43,921 nt of DNA from an uncultured Lachnospiraceae bacterium (GTDB lineage Bacteria; Bacillota; Clostridia; Lachnospirales; Lachnospiraceae): NCBI GenBank assembly GCA_947626395.1, contig CANQRU010000031.1:1-43921 (forward strand), in the 5' to 3' direction. A program made the translations under genes and the position numbers. Within the stretch, counting starts at the first letter, position 1, and every line of letters starts with the position of its first letter. Shown in pieces: positions 8,389-17,700 of the stretch. Below the pieces are notes generated by a model. The model saw only the letters and a program-made list of their open reading frames with translations, was not told where the DNA came from and searched no databases.

Positions 8389-9455
8389 GATATACCTGCA
8401 GGTACGGGAACAGCCGGGAGGTGTCGGAACGCTTTCTGCGGTTCCCGCGGGAACTCTATGACAGGAAGACTTATGTGCAGGACATCGGTCAGGAGCGGAA
8501 GCTGCTGGCCGGAACCCATGTGCTGAGCCATTATTTTACATTTCTTCCGATCATCGCGCTGGATGAGAACCGGAGGACGGCGGGCCGGTGCGCGCTGACT
8601 CTTTACGAGGGCGATGCGGCGGGGTATGTGGGATTTTTTGAGTGCTCGGAGGATCCTGACGCGTCGCGGGCGCTTTTGACGGAGGCCGGAAGACTGGCGG
8701 AAAAGAACGGCCGGACGCGGCTTGCGGGGCCTTTGAACGCTTCCTTCTGGATCGGATACAGAATGAAACGGAACCATTTTTCGGAAGTCTACACTGCGGA
8801 GCCGTATAATAAAGAGTATTATTTCCGTCAGTGGGCCGACGTCGGATTTACTGTGACGGACCGATATGTCTCTAACGCCCTGCGCGTGCCGGCGCCGGAA
8901 GACAGCAGCCTGAAATGCAGACAGCGGCTGGAGATGATCCGCGGGAAGGGCTATCGCATTAAGTCGCCGGACCGGGCGGAGTTTGATGAGAAACTGCGGG
9001 AGATATTCCGGCTTCTCGTCCGGGTATATGCGCGCTTCCCGATGTTTAAAGGGATCGGGGAGGATGAATTCTGCGCGCTGTTCGGAAGCCTTAAGCATGT
9101 GCTGGATCTCGATATGGTGAAGCTGGTGTACCATGGAAAGGATCTGGCCGGTTTCTTCGTCTGCGTTCCGGATTACGGAAATCTGACGCACCACAGGATA
9201 ACGCCGGCAGATCTTCTGCGGATCCTACGGATCCGGTACGCGCGGCGAAAGCGGTATGTGCTTCTGTATCTTGGGATCGACCCGGCGTATCCGGGCCTGG
9301 GAGCGGCGCTTGCGGAGCTGGTAAAAGAGGAACTGGTCCGCAGAAAGGCGCCGTCTGTCGGCGCGCTGATCCATGAGGGCAAGATCACGGCCAGGTTCTA
9401 TGAGGAACTGACGACAGACCAATACGAATATGTGCTGATGGAAAAGAAGCTGTAA
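8385..9455 (+). CDS. GNAT-like acyltransferase, unknown substrate
   Basis: 356 residues. The ATG overlaps the previous stop (ATGA), so translation is coupled. The N-terminal third has the strand-helix pattern of an acetyltransferase fold (GYVGFFECSED...ALLTEAGRLAEKNG), followed by GPLNASFWIGYRM, a motif of uncharacterised acyl-transfer proteins. A second similar lobe (about 245-356, LYLGIDPAYPGLGAALAELV) fits an acetyl-CoA-binding loop. Last gene of the operon and convergent with the radical SAM gene 22 bp away. It may acylate the amine or hydroxyl of the operon's product; that is inference from position. Confidence 0.6.
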   Translation: MRYTCRYGNSREVSERFLRFPRELYDRKTYVQDIGQERKLLAGTHVLSHYFTFLPIIALDENRRTAGRCALTLYEGDAAGYVGFFECSEDPDASRALLTEAGRLAEKNGRTRLAGPLNASFWIGYRMKRNHFSEVYTAEPYNKEYYFRQWADVGFTVTDRYVSNALRVPAPEDSSLKCRQRLEMIRGKGYRIKSPDRAEFDEKLREIFRLLVRVYARFPMFKGIGEDEFCALFGSLKHVLDLDMVKLVYHGKDLAGFFVCVPDYGNLTHHRITPADLLRILRIRYARRKRYVLLYLGIDPAYPGLGAALAELVKEELVRRKAPSVGALIHEGKITARFYEELTTDQYEYVLMEKKL

Positions 9456-9477
9456 GAGAGGTACAGCGCGCTGCAGC

Positions 9478-10620
9478 TCAGATTCCGGTCAGGTCAAACG
9501 GCGGCGTGTATTCTTCCTTCGCGCTGCTTTTCTGCTGCATATATCCGGCGGTCAGGCCCAGATCGATGGCCGTATTTAAGACCGATTCGTATTCGAAGGT
9601 CGTGATGCGGCGGGTCAGTTCCGGGAAGCGGCAGACGGACGGCGCGGCCGCTTCCCCCGCGGGGGTGTACTGGCTCATCAGGCTGAGGAGCCATTTTCCC
9701 TCCGGAAGGTTGTCCTTCATCCAGTGGAGGAGACGGATGGAATCCGCGCGGGCGCCGGGAAGCACCATATGGCGGACGATGACGCCGGAGCGCAGGAGAC
9801 CGTTTTCATCCATGACCGGCGCGCCGGTCTGGCCGATCATTTGAAGGATGGCGCGGGATGCGTATGAAAAATAATCCCCTGCCTGGGAGTAGCGGGCGGC
9901 CAGCGACGGATCGAAATATTTGAGATCCGGAAGCCAGATATCCACGTAACCGGCCAGGGCGCGGACGATCTCCGGGCGCTCGTAGCCGCCGCAGTTATAG
10001 ACGACGGGGATCGTTAAACGGCCGCGGATCAGGTCCAGCGCCTTTACGACGGAAGGCAGGTATTGAGTGGCGGTGACAAGATTGATATTGTACGCGCCCT
10101 CATCCTGCAGGCGCAGGAAAATATCGGCCAGCTGCCGGACGGTGATCTCCCTGCCGAAGCGCCCGTGGCTGATGGAATAGTTCTGGCAGAAGCAGCAGCC
10201 CAGACTGCAGCCGCTGAAGAAGACGGCGCCGCTGCCGCGCGGGCTGCCGGCCGGCGTCTGCGGCTGAATGGGGCCGGGAGTAGCGGGCTGACCGCCGGTG
10301 GAACCGCGCGGATCCGAACCGGACGCGGAAGACGCGGGGGGAATATCCCGGCATCCGCTGATGCACGGTTCTTCCCATTGGTGCAGAGCCGCCCGCGCCG
10401 CCATGATATGGTCGGTACACCGGCAGAAGCCGGGCCGGTGGTCAATAGCGGTGTGAGTGTCAGGCGCGGCGGAATCCTGTGCGGAATTTCCGGGCTGCGC
10501 GCTGCCGCGGCCCTGAGGGACTGTGCGGTCGGCCCCGCACTGGCGGGGGCAGAGACGGCAGGATCTGTATTGTTCTTCGGAAAGGATCGCGGGGATTTCC
10601 GGCTGTCGTTTCGGATTCAT
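9478..10620 (-). CDS. Radical SAM protein, PflA/PflX-like (COG1313 type)
   Basis: 380 residues. The radical SAM CxxxCxxC is Cys138, Cys142, Cys145 (FFSGCSLGCCFCQN). The N-terminus has a Cys cluster (Cys21, 24, 28 and 66, 68) plus ALHQWEEPCISG, the pattern of the uncharacterised pyruvate-formate-lyase-activase-like family. The enzyme would cleave S-adenosylmethionine at a 4Fe-4S cluster; its target is unknown. Odd: the normal direct join of CISG to GSG is interrupted by about 38 Pro/Ser/Gly-rich residues (90-128), and another loose stretch occupies about 35-60. The start is supported by GGAG eight bases upstream and the promoter at 10659-10687. Confidence 0.85.
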   Translation of the reverse strand: MNPKRQPEIPAILSEEQYRSCRLCPRQCGADRTVPQGRGSAQPGNSAQDSAAPDTHTAIDHRPGFCRCTDHIMAARAALHQWEEPCISGCRDIPPASSASGSDPRGSTGGQPATPGPIQPQTPAGSPRGSGAVFFSGCSLGCCFCQNYSISHGRFGREITVRQLADIFLRLQDEGAYNINLVTATQYLPSVVKALDLIRGRLTIPVVYNCGGYERPEIVRALAGYVDIWLPDLKYFDPSLAARYSQAGDYFSYASRAILQMIGQTGAPVMDENGLLRSGVIVRHMVLPGARADSIRLLHWMKDNLPEGKWLLSLMSQYTPAGEAAAPSVCRFPELTRRITTFEYESVLNTAIDLGLTAGYMQQKSSAKEEYTPPFDLTGI

Positions 10621-10658
10621 GAGAGGTCTCCATCTTTATCAAGTGAACTATCACTAAC

Positions 10659-10687
10659 ATTGTACACACAGCAGAATGTTTTTGCAA
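10659..10687 (-). promoter_or_regulatory. Promoter of the radical SAM gene
   Basis: On the minus strand TTGCAA (10682-10687), a 17-bp spacer and TACAAT (10659-10664), about 40 bp before the start codon. Confidence 0.5.
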
Positions 10688-10717
10688 TGCCGGTTTTGCG
10701 GTATCCCGTGGGATATC

Positions 10718-10746
10718 TTGCAATAGAAGCCGAAAAATGATAAATT
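10718..10746 (+). promoter_or_regulatory. Possible promoter of the ECF sigma operon
   Basis: TTGCAA (10718-10723), a 17-bp spacer and TAAATT (10741-10746), about 88 bp before the sigma gene. The -10 match is weak, and an ECF-specific promoter could lie elsewhere in the same gap. Confidence 0.3.
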
Positions 10747-10833
10747 ATTTCTGAAAGATGACAGGATCGGCCATAAATAGGGCGGCCTGCATCGTATCGC
10801 ATATGGAAGGCTGGAGCAAAAGAGGATCCCGTC

Positions 10834-11355
10834 ATGACAGAACAGCTTTTTACCGAGAGTATCAGCCAGATCTGTAAGAATGAAAAAGAGGGGCTGCGAA
10901 GGATCTATGAGGACTATAATCCCATGATCTATTCTGCGGTCTGGGAGATCGTGCGCAATCGGGAGGACGCGGAGGATCTGACCAGCGAATTTTTCATCCG
11001 TCTGTGGAATGCGGCGGATACTTACAGGTCGGGGAGAGGGCACCGCGCGTGGATGCTTACGATCGCCCGGAACATGGCGCTGGATCATCTGCGGAAACGG
11101 CGGCGGGAAGAACCGGTCGAAGAGCTTCCTGAGGATCCGCAGGGACAGAAGGCGTTCGACGAGGGCGTGGTGAACGCGGTGAGTCTGGCGCAGGCGCTGC
11201 AGACGCTGAAGGAAGACGAGAGGGAGATCGTGAATCTGAAGATCATGGGCGAGCTGACATTTCGCGAGATCGCCCGGATGCTGGGAAAGCCGCAGGGAAC
11301 GGTGGCCTGGTGCTATCGGACGGCGATCCGGAAGCTGAGAGAGGTGCGGTTATGA
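10834..11355 (+). CDS. ECF-type RNA polymerase sigma factor
   Basis: 173 residues, a normal ECF size. Region 2 is YNPMIYSAVWEIVRNREDAEDL (about 29-50) with the DAEDLTSEFFIRLW core-binding pattern. Region 4 is the helix-turn-helix near 132-170 (LTFREIARMLGKPQGTVAWC). It would direct RNA polymerase to a small regulon. The stop overlaps the ATG of the next gene, a tight pairing typical of an ECF factor with its membrane anti-sigma factor. Confidence 0.92.
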   Translation: MTEQLFTESISQICKNEKEGLRRIYEDYNPMIYSAVWEIVRNREDAEDLTSEFFIRLWNAADTYRSGRGHRAWMLTIARNMALDHLRKRRREEPVEELPEDPQGQKAFDEGVVNAVSLAQALQTLKEDEREIVNLKIMGELTFREIARMLGKPQGTVAWCYRTAIRKLREVRL

Positions 11356-12389
11356 AGAGAAAGAATGGGATTGAACGGGAATACCGGGAAATGATGACCC
11401 AGGCCGCGCCGGATCTCTGGGAGCGGATCGAGAGCGGGCTTGAAGACCATGCAGAAACCGGCGGGGCAGAAAGCAGCCATGCAGAAACCGATCGGAAGGA
11501 AACGGGCCGTATCCTGCATCTGCCGCGGCGCCGCATGTATGGAGCGGCTGCGGCTGTGGCAGCGGTTCTGGTGATCCTCGTGGCGGCGCCGGGATTTCTG
11601 GAGATGAATAAGACCGGCAGCAGCAGTACTGCCCGGTTTGCTGCGGGCGGGGCTGCGTACGATATGGGGGCGACGGTTCCGGAGACGACGGCGGCCGCCG
11701 CGGAGATGGCGGCGGAAGGCGGCATGGATGGAGCTGCGGCCGCGGGCGGAGCCATAGCCGCGGAGATGGCAGAGGATGAATACGGGGAGGCTGCGACGCA
11801 GCAGTACCGGTCCGGCGATCTGCCGGAATCAAATGAAGGTCAGAACGCGGGCAGCGCGAGCTTGTCTGCGGGACAGTATATCGAGACGGACCTGAAGGAT
11901 ACCAGGCTTCTCTGTCAGGTGACGATAGAAAAGGCGAGCGACAGTGAGAAAGCGGATGGCCGGCCGCATATCCGGTATGAGGCGCGTGTAGATGATATTT
12001 TCTATATGTCAGAGGATACGGATACGGAGGCAGTGGAGAAAGGAGACAGCATTATCATAGAAGCCGCTGCCGACGGTACGGAAGATCTGCAGCAGGACTC
12101 TTTCATGATGAAGGAGGGCGGGGTCTATATTGTTCCGCTTACGGTGCGGGACGGCGCGCTGGAACCGGTATTCCCGGATGAACCGCAGATCGAGATAAAG
12201 GAAGACGGCGGATATCTGTTCCCGGATCGATATGTAAGTCTGCAGGATGAGGAGACGGCAGTTATGCAGGACGGCTCGGATGAGGGTCAGGGAAATCCGG
12301 ATGGTCAGGTGCATATCCGGAAGGATGAGAGATTTATTACGGATCTGGTCGGGCTTATAAAAGCTTATACCGCATCCTCCGGCGACTGA
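11352..12389 (+). CDS. Single-pass membrane protein, probable anti-sigma factor of the upstream ECF
   Basis: 345 residues from the ATG at 11352 (ATGA overlap with the sigma gene). A cytoplasmic N-terminus of about 60 residues is followed by one membrane helix at about 62-84 and an extracellular part. That part has an Ala/Glu/Met-rich low-complexity stretch (about 105-145) and a C-terminal domain of alternating strands (about 175-345). I see no zinc-binding HxxxCxxC motif, so it is not a classical ZAS anti-sigma. The regulator role is inferred from gene pairing and topology. A terminator follows at 12427. Confidence 0.65.
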   Translation: MKRKNGIEREYREMMTQAAPDLWERIESGLEDHAETGGAESSHAETDRKETGRILHLPRRRMYGAAAAVAAVLVILVAAPGFLEMNKTGSSSTARFAAGGAAYDMGATVPETTAAAAEMAAEGGMDGAAAAGGAIAAEMAEDEYGEAATQQYRSGDLPESNEGQNAGSASLSAGQYIETDLKDTRLLCQVTIEKASDSEKADGRPHIRYEARVDDIFYMSEDTDTEAVEKGDSIIIEAAADGTEDLQQDSFMMKEGGVYIVPLTVRDGALEPVFPDEPQIEIKEDGGYLFPDRYVSLQDEETAVMQDGSDEGQGNPDGQVHIRKDERFITDLVGLIKAYTASSGD

Positions 12390-12426
12390 CGGGAGGAATA
12401 CGGGTGGAAATACGAACAGGGCGACA

Positions 12427-12457
12427 CCCGCGCTCCTGCAGTGTGCCGGAGCGCGGG
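12427..12457. terminator. Bidirectional terminator
   Basis: CCCGCGCTCC (12427-12436) pairs perfectly with GGAGCGCGGG (12448-12457), loop 11 bases, between the convergent anti-sigma gene and the small acidic protein gene. No long T-run on the plus side. Confidence 0.6.
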
Positions 12458-12463
12458 GCGGTT

Positions 12464-12685
12464 TCAGTCTTCCAGAATGTCTCCCGGATAACGGTACATC
12501 TGCGCGTAGGCTTCCAGTTCCTCTTCCGAGTCCGGAAGCGCGGGGATCAGCCCGGTGCAGTCCATGGACGAACTGGCCTTTCTTGCAATGGTTTCGTCGT
12601 CCATGAAACAGTTATAGGGATCGGCGTCCTCCCATATTTCATCATCAGCAGCAGGATGATTTCCGGATGAAAAACGAAGCTTCAT
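12464..12685 (-). CDS. Small acidic conserved hypothetical protein
   Basis: 73 residues from the ATG at 12685, chosen because AAGGAG lies nine bases upstream; earlier ATGs in frame have no usable ribosome site. It is strongly acidic (about 16 Asp/Glu). The C-terminal half, MDCTGLIPALPDSEEELEAY, resembles a short protein family I recall from Lachnospiraceae (CTGLIP followed by acidic residues and a Tyr). No function is known to me. No membrane segment or signal peptide. Confidence 0.65.
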   Translation of the reverse strand: MKLRFSSGNHPAADDEIWEDADPYNCFMDDETIARKASSSMDCTGLIPALPDSEEELEAYAQMYRYPGDILED

Positions 12686-12876
12686 ATGATACATCTCCTT
12701 TTTTGAGTATACTTGCGACCGCCGTGCCGCCGCGGCAGCGGCGAATAGCTGCATTTAGTATGCGGCGAGGCGGTAATAAATATGCAGATGTCTCTGAGGC
12801 TGGCAGGAGCTGGAGAAAAATCCTTTTTGGGAAAATTTGATAAAACGGATAGAAAATGCCGCCGCAGGGGAAGCGG

Positions 12877-12906
12877 TTGACGGAACGGACGGATCTGAGG
12901 TATACT
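12877..12906 (+). promoter_or_regulatory. Promoter of the deacetylase gene
   Basis: TTGACG (12877-12882), an 18-bp spacer and TATACT (12901-12906). The start codon is only 26 bp downstream, giving a very short leader that holds AGAGGAGGTGA. Confidence 0.65.
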
Positions 12907-12931
12907 GGTACGCAGAGGAGGTGACTGTATT

Positions 12932-13750
12932 ATGAAACTGAGAAGCATTTATATCTGCTTCCCCGGCGGGAAGCATAAGGTCCTGACCATGAGCTATGAC
13001 GATGGGCGGGAGTATGACCGGAAGCTGGTGGATATTTTCAACCGCAACGGCATCAAAGGGACGTTTCATCTGAATTCCGGGCTTGCCGGTTCGCCCCATC
13101 CCGGCGGAGAGGGACGGATTCCTCTGAAGGATATCGCGGAGGTATATGCGGGGCATGAGGTATCCTGCCATACGGTATTCCATCCGACCATCGCCCGCAG
13201 TCCCATCGAGCAGGTGGCGCTGCAGGTCCTGGAGGATCGCCGGGTGCTTGAAGAAGCGGTGGGCTATCCGGTCCGGGGACTGTCCTATCCCAACGGTTCC
13301 TACTCGAAGGAGATCGTGGAACTTCTGCCGAAGCTGGGCATTGAGTACAGCCGCGTGGTAGGCGATACCCATGATTTCAGCCTCCCGGAGAATTACCTGC
13401 TGTGGAAGGCTACCTGCCATCATAACCACAACCTTCTGGAGGACGGAAGACGTTTCGTGGAGCTGCATAAGACCCAGTATCTCTATATGATGTATGTCTG
13501 GGGCCACAGCTATGAATTCCCCGCGCAGAACAACTGGGATCTGATGGAGGAATTCTGCCTGATGGCCGGCGGCCAGGAGGATACCTGGTACGCCACCAAC
13601 ATTCAGATCGTGGATTACATGAAGGCCGCGAAGGCTCTTCAGTTCACCATCAACACCGATAAGGTGTACAATCCCAGCTTCCAGAGCGTGTGGATCAAGG
13701 TGGACGGAGAGATCGTGGAAGTACCGGGCGGAACGCTCTTAAACATCTGA
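12932..13750 (+). CDS. Polysaccharide deacetylase (NodB-like) family protein
   Basis: 272 residues. The NodB motif 1 is MSYDDG near residue 25 and motif 2 is HTVFHP near residues 82-87 (His-x3-His metal ligands), followed by LSYPNGSYS, the usual third block. Such enzymes remove acetyl or related groups from polysaccharides or small amides using a metal. There is no signal peptide, so it acts inside the cell, unlike the peptidoglycan deacetylases; a sugar or amide substrate in the cytoplasm is likely. Strong ribosome site (GAGGAGGTG) and its own promoter and terminator, so monocistronic. Confidence 0.85.
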   Translation: MKLRSIYICFPGGKHKVLTMSYDDGREYDRKLVDIFNRNGIKGTFHLNSGLAGSPHPGGEGRIPLKDIAEVYAGHEVSCHTVFHPTIARSPIEQVALQVLEDRRVLEEAVGYPVRGLSYPNGSYSKEIVELLPKLGIEYSRVVGDTHDFSLPENYLLWKATCHHNHNLLEDGRRFVELHKTQYLYMMYVWGHSYEFPAQNNWDLMEEFCLMAGGQEDTWYATNIQIVDYMKAAKALQFTINTDKVYNPSFQSVWIKVDGEIVEVPGGTLLNI

Positions 13751-13768
13751 TCTTCTGTAAATCTTTCC

Positions 13769-13800
13769 CTCCCGCGGAAGTTCTGCTGCTTCCGCGGGAG
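13769..13800 (+). terminator. Intrinsic terminator of the deacetylase gene
   Basis: CTCCCGCGGAAG (13769-13780) pairs perfectly with CTTCCGCGGGAG (13789-13800), loop 8 bases, followed by a weak T-rich tail. Confidence 0.8.
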
Positions 13801-13943
13801 AACTTTGTTTCGCTTTAAAGATTATCCGGATTTCCATGCGGGAAGGGCGCCGGTGACGCTCTTCTTGTATTTTCATGCAGAGAAGATGCCGGCGGCCCCG
13901 TTTTCGGATTCGTGAAGAAACTGTGAAATCTGCCCCGCGATTC

Positions 13944-13973
13944 TTGACAATAAAACACAAATAAGGCTACAAT
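13944..13973 (+). promoter_or_regulatory. Promoter of the ABC ATPase/permease operon
   Basis: TTGACA (13944-13949), an 18-bp spacer and TACAAT (13968-13973), about 65 bp before the ATPase start. Confidence 0.65.
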
Positions 13974-14039
13974 AATAATACTTGCGGCAAGTGACTGAAA
14001 CACGGGAACTGGCGGGAAAAATACGCGGGCGGTGACATT

Positions 14040-14741
14040 TTGAGCTACATATCCTTTGAGAATGTGAAGAAAATATACCAGATGGGCGAAGTGACCATCA
14101 ACGCGGTCGACGGCGTGGATTTCGCCATTGAAAAGGGCGAGTTCGCCGTGATCGTGGGGCCTTCCGGCGCCGGCAAGACGACGGTGCTGAACATGCTGGG
14201 CGGCATGGACGCCTGCTCCGGCGGTACGATCATCGTGGACGGCGCGAAGGTCAGCGACTATAATTCCAGGCAGCTGACCGGCTACCGGCGGCAAGATATC
14301 GGCTTCGTGTTCCAGTTCTATAACCTGGTCCAGAACCTGACGGCCCTGGAGAATGTGGAGCTGGCGGCCCAGATCTGCGACGACCCGCTGGATGCGAAGA
14401 CCGTGCTGGAGCATGTGGGGCTGGGCGACCGGCTGGGGAATTTCCCGGCGCAGCTGTCCGGCGGCGAGCAGCAGAGGGTGGCTATCGCCAGGGCGCTGGC
14501 GAAGAACCCCAAGCTTCTGCTGTGCGACGAGCCGACGGGGGCGCTGGATTATGTGACCGGCAAAGCGATACTAAAGCTTCTGCAGGATACCTGCCGCCAG
14601 GGCGGCATGACCGTGGTGGTCATTACCCATAATACGGCGATCACGCCCATGGCGGACCGGGTGATCCATGTGAAGAACGGGAAAGTGGCGGCCATTGAGC
14701 AGAACGACCATCCGACGCCGGTGGAGGAGATCGAATGGTAG
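14040..14741 (+). CDS. ABC transporter ATP-binding protein (MacB/LolD type)
   Basis: 233 residues with all ATPase motifs: Walker [11 protein letters not shown]-loop FVFQFYNL, signature [15 protein letters not shown], Walker [13 protein letters not shown] and switch VVITHN. This subtype pairs with FtsX-like permeases that move envelope substrates or transmit mechanical force rather than pump small solutes. The start is TTG at 14040, with GGCGGTGA upstream; no ATG alternative keeps the conserved N-terminus. The last 7 bp overlap the permease gene, so the two form one complex. Confidence 0.93.
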   Translation: MSYISFENVKKIYQMGEVTINAVDGVDFAIEKGEFAVIVGPSGAGKTTVLNMLGGMDACSGGTIIVDGAKVSDYNSRQLTGYRRQDIGFVFQFYNLVQNLTALENVELAAQICDDPLDAKTVLEHVGLGDRLGNFPAQLSGGEQQRVAIARALAKNPKLLLCDEPTGALDYVTGKAILKLLQDTCRQGGMTVVVITHNTAITPMADRVIHVKNGKVAAIEQNDHPTPVEEIEW

Positions 14742-17700
14742 GCGGAAAAGGGCAGCGTCCGGGGCGAAAGTTCCTGCGCAGGAACCGCCTTACGACAGAT
14801 GCCCTCCGCGAGGTGAAGAATACATTCAGCCGCTATCTGTCTATTTTGATACTGTCCGCGCTGGCGGTCGCGTTCCTGGCGGGTCTTCGGACTACGGCGC
14901 CGGATATGCAGTATACCGCCGATATGTATTATGACCGGACGAACCTGATGGACGCCTATGTGATCTCGACGCTGGGCCTGACAGACGAGGATCTGGAGGT
15001 GCTGGCGGCTACGGACGGCGTTGATCAGGTGGAAGGCATCTGGTCGGTGGACGCCATCGCCCAGGATGCCATTGTCAGCGTCCGCTCCATGCCCCGGGAG
15101 CTGAATCTGCTGGAAGTCCGGGAGGGGCGGCTGCCGGAGGCTGCGGACGAATGCGTCACGGAGCGGCTTCTGCTGATCGAGCTGGGCCTTGAGGTGGGCG
15201 ATCAGATGAACCTGGTCCTGGATGAGGACAATGAAGGCGATCTTAAGAATCTGTCCTACACGATCGTGGGTATCGTGGACAGTCCTCTTTATGTGGGAAC
15301 CGACCGGGGGACTTCTTCCCTGGGCGGCGGTTCTGTCGATGGGTTCTTATATGTTCCGGAAGAGAATTTCCATTATGATTATTATACCATGGCGTATTTT
15401 ACCGGCGATGGTCTAAGGGCGCTGGACAGCTATGGGGATGAATACGACAACCGGTTGGACGCGCTCCTGGACAGCCTTGACGGGCTGGCGGACGAGCGGG
15501 CCCAGCTTCGCTATGCCTCTGTGGTCGGGGACGCCCAGGAGGAGATCGACGACGCCCAGGCGGAACTGGACGATGCGCGCCAGGAACTGGCGGACGCCCG
15601 CGCGGATGCGGATAAGGAGCTGTCAGACGCGGATGCGGAGCTGGCGGACGCCCGGCAGGAACTGGACGACGGCTGGAAGGATTATTACGAGGGGATCGAC
15701 ACATACAATAAAGAGATCGCCGACGCGGAGCAGGAACTGGCGGACGCCCGTCAGGAGCTGCTGGATGCGGAGCAGGAGCTGGCCGACGGGAAGCAGGAAT
15801 ACGCCGACGGTCTTGCCGAGTACCAGGACGGTCTCGCTGAATATGAGGACGGCGTAAAAGAGTACGAGGACGGCAAGGCGGAGTATGAAGACGGCCTTGC
15901 GGAATACGAGGACGGTCAGAGAAAGTATGAGGACGGCAAAACAGCGCTGGCCGACGGGGAGTCGGCTTATGCGTCCGGGCGGAGAGATTATGAGGCCGGA
16001 AGAAGCCAGTATGAGCAGGGGCTGGCGGCGTATAATGAAAATGTGGCGGCGCTGGACGCCGGGCAGGCGCAGTGGGAGGCCGGAAAAGCGGATTATGAGG
16101 CTGGACTGGCGCAGATGGACGGGGCGCAGAAGCAGCTTGACGCGGAGCAGGAGAAGCTGAATGGACTCAGCCAGCAGCTTGAGGGAGTCCAGAAGCAGCT
16201 GGACGAGGCGATGGATCAGTATAATGCCGGACTTGCTGTGCTAAGCCAGATGGACAAGGACAGTGAAGCTTACCGTGCACTGAAAGCGGAGCTGGATGCG
16301 AAAGCCGTCGAACTGGCTACAGCCTCTACGGCGCTGAACGCGCAGCGTACTCAGCTGGAGCAGGGCAAAGCGCAGCTGGAGCAGCAGCAGGCCGCGCTGG
16401 ATGCAGGTCTGGCTTCTGCCGCCGAGGCGAAGAAAGTTCTTGACGATACCGAGACTGCGCTGAAAGCCGGATATTCCCTTCTCCCCGCGGCCCAGGCTGA
16501 ACTGCAGGCCGCGGAAAATGAACTGCGTTCCGCCCAGTCTCAGCTCAGTTCTGCCCAGTCTGAACTCGATTCCGCCCGTTCCCAGTTAAACGACGCGAAG
16601 AAGGAACTGGACGATGCAAAGAAGGAACTGGAGGACGGCAGGATCGAGCTGGACGACGCGGAAAAGGAGCTCGCTGACGGCAGGACGGAGCTGGACGACG
16701 CCTGGACGGAGCTGGAGGACGCCCGCATAGAGATCGAAGACGGCGAGCGCGAGCTGGCTGACGGCTGGGATGAGTACAACGACGGCGTGACAGAGCTGGA
16801 GGACGCCCGCGCGGACGGACAGAAGGAACTGGACGACGCGCTGGCGGAACTGAACGACGGCGAGCAGGAGTACGCCGACGGTCTGGTGGAATACGAGGAC
16901 GGCAGGAAGGAAGCCGACGAGAAGATCGCCGACGCCCAGAAGAAGCTGGACGACGCCCAGTCCGAACTGGACGACGCCAGGGCGGAGCTTGCCGATGTGA
17001 AGGAATGCGAATGGTATGTTCTCGGGCGCAATACCAACGCCGGTTTCGAAGGCTACGGCCAGGATTCGGAGCGCATCGGCAATCTGGCGAACATTTTCCC
17101 GGTGATCTTCTTCCTGGTGGCGGCCCTGGCCTGCCTGACCACAATGACCAGAATGGTGGAAGAGCAGCGCACCCAGATCGGCGCGCTGAAGGCCCTGGGC
17201 TTCACCCGCCTGGCTATTTCCAAAAAATACATCGGCTACGCCCTTTCGGCCAGCCTGATCGGCGGCGCACTCGGCCTGGCGCTGGGCTGCACCCTGATCC
17301 CCGGCGTCATTGCCAACGCGTTTAATATCATGTACAATATCCCCGCCCTGCGGTTCAAGAACCAGATGGCGACCTATGTCATATCGGTGCTGGCGGCCGT
17401 GGTCTGCACCACCGGCGCGGGTCTCTGGGCGTGTCTGTCCACACTGGTGGACACGCCGGCCAATCTGATGCGCCCGCGCGCGCCCAAGCCGGGCAAGCGG
17501 GTCTTCCTGGAGTACGTCCGCCCGCTGTGGAGCAGGCTTTCCTTTACATGGAAGGTGACCATGCGCAATCTGTTCCGCTACAAGCGGCGTTTCTGGATGA
17601 CCGTCATCGGGATCGGCGGCTGCACGGCCCTGATCGTGACCGGCTTCGGCCTGCACGATTCCATTTTCGCGATCCTGAACAAGCAGTTTGACGAGATCTC

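Noticed and set aside
15530-17010. Long minus-strand frames opposite the permease rod
   Set aside because: They are mirror frames of a GC-rich repeat; their Ser/Pro/Arg-rich translations reflect the reverse complement of GAC-rich codons.
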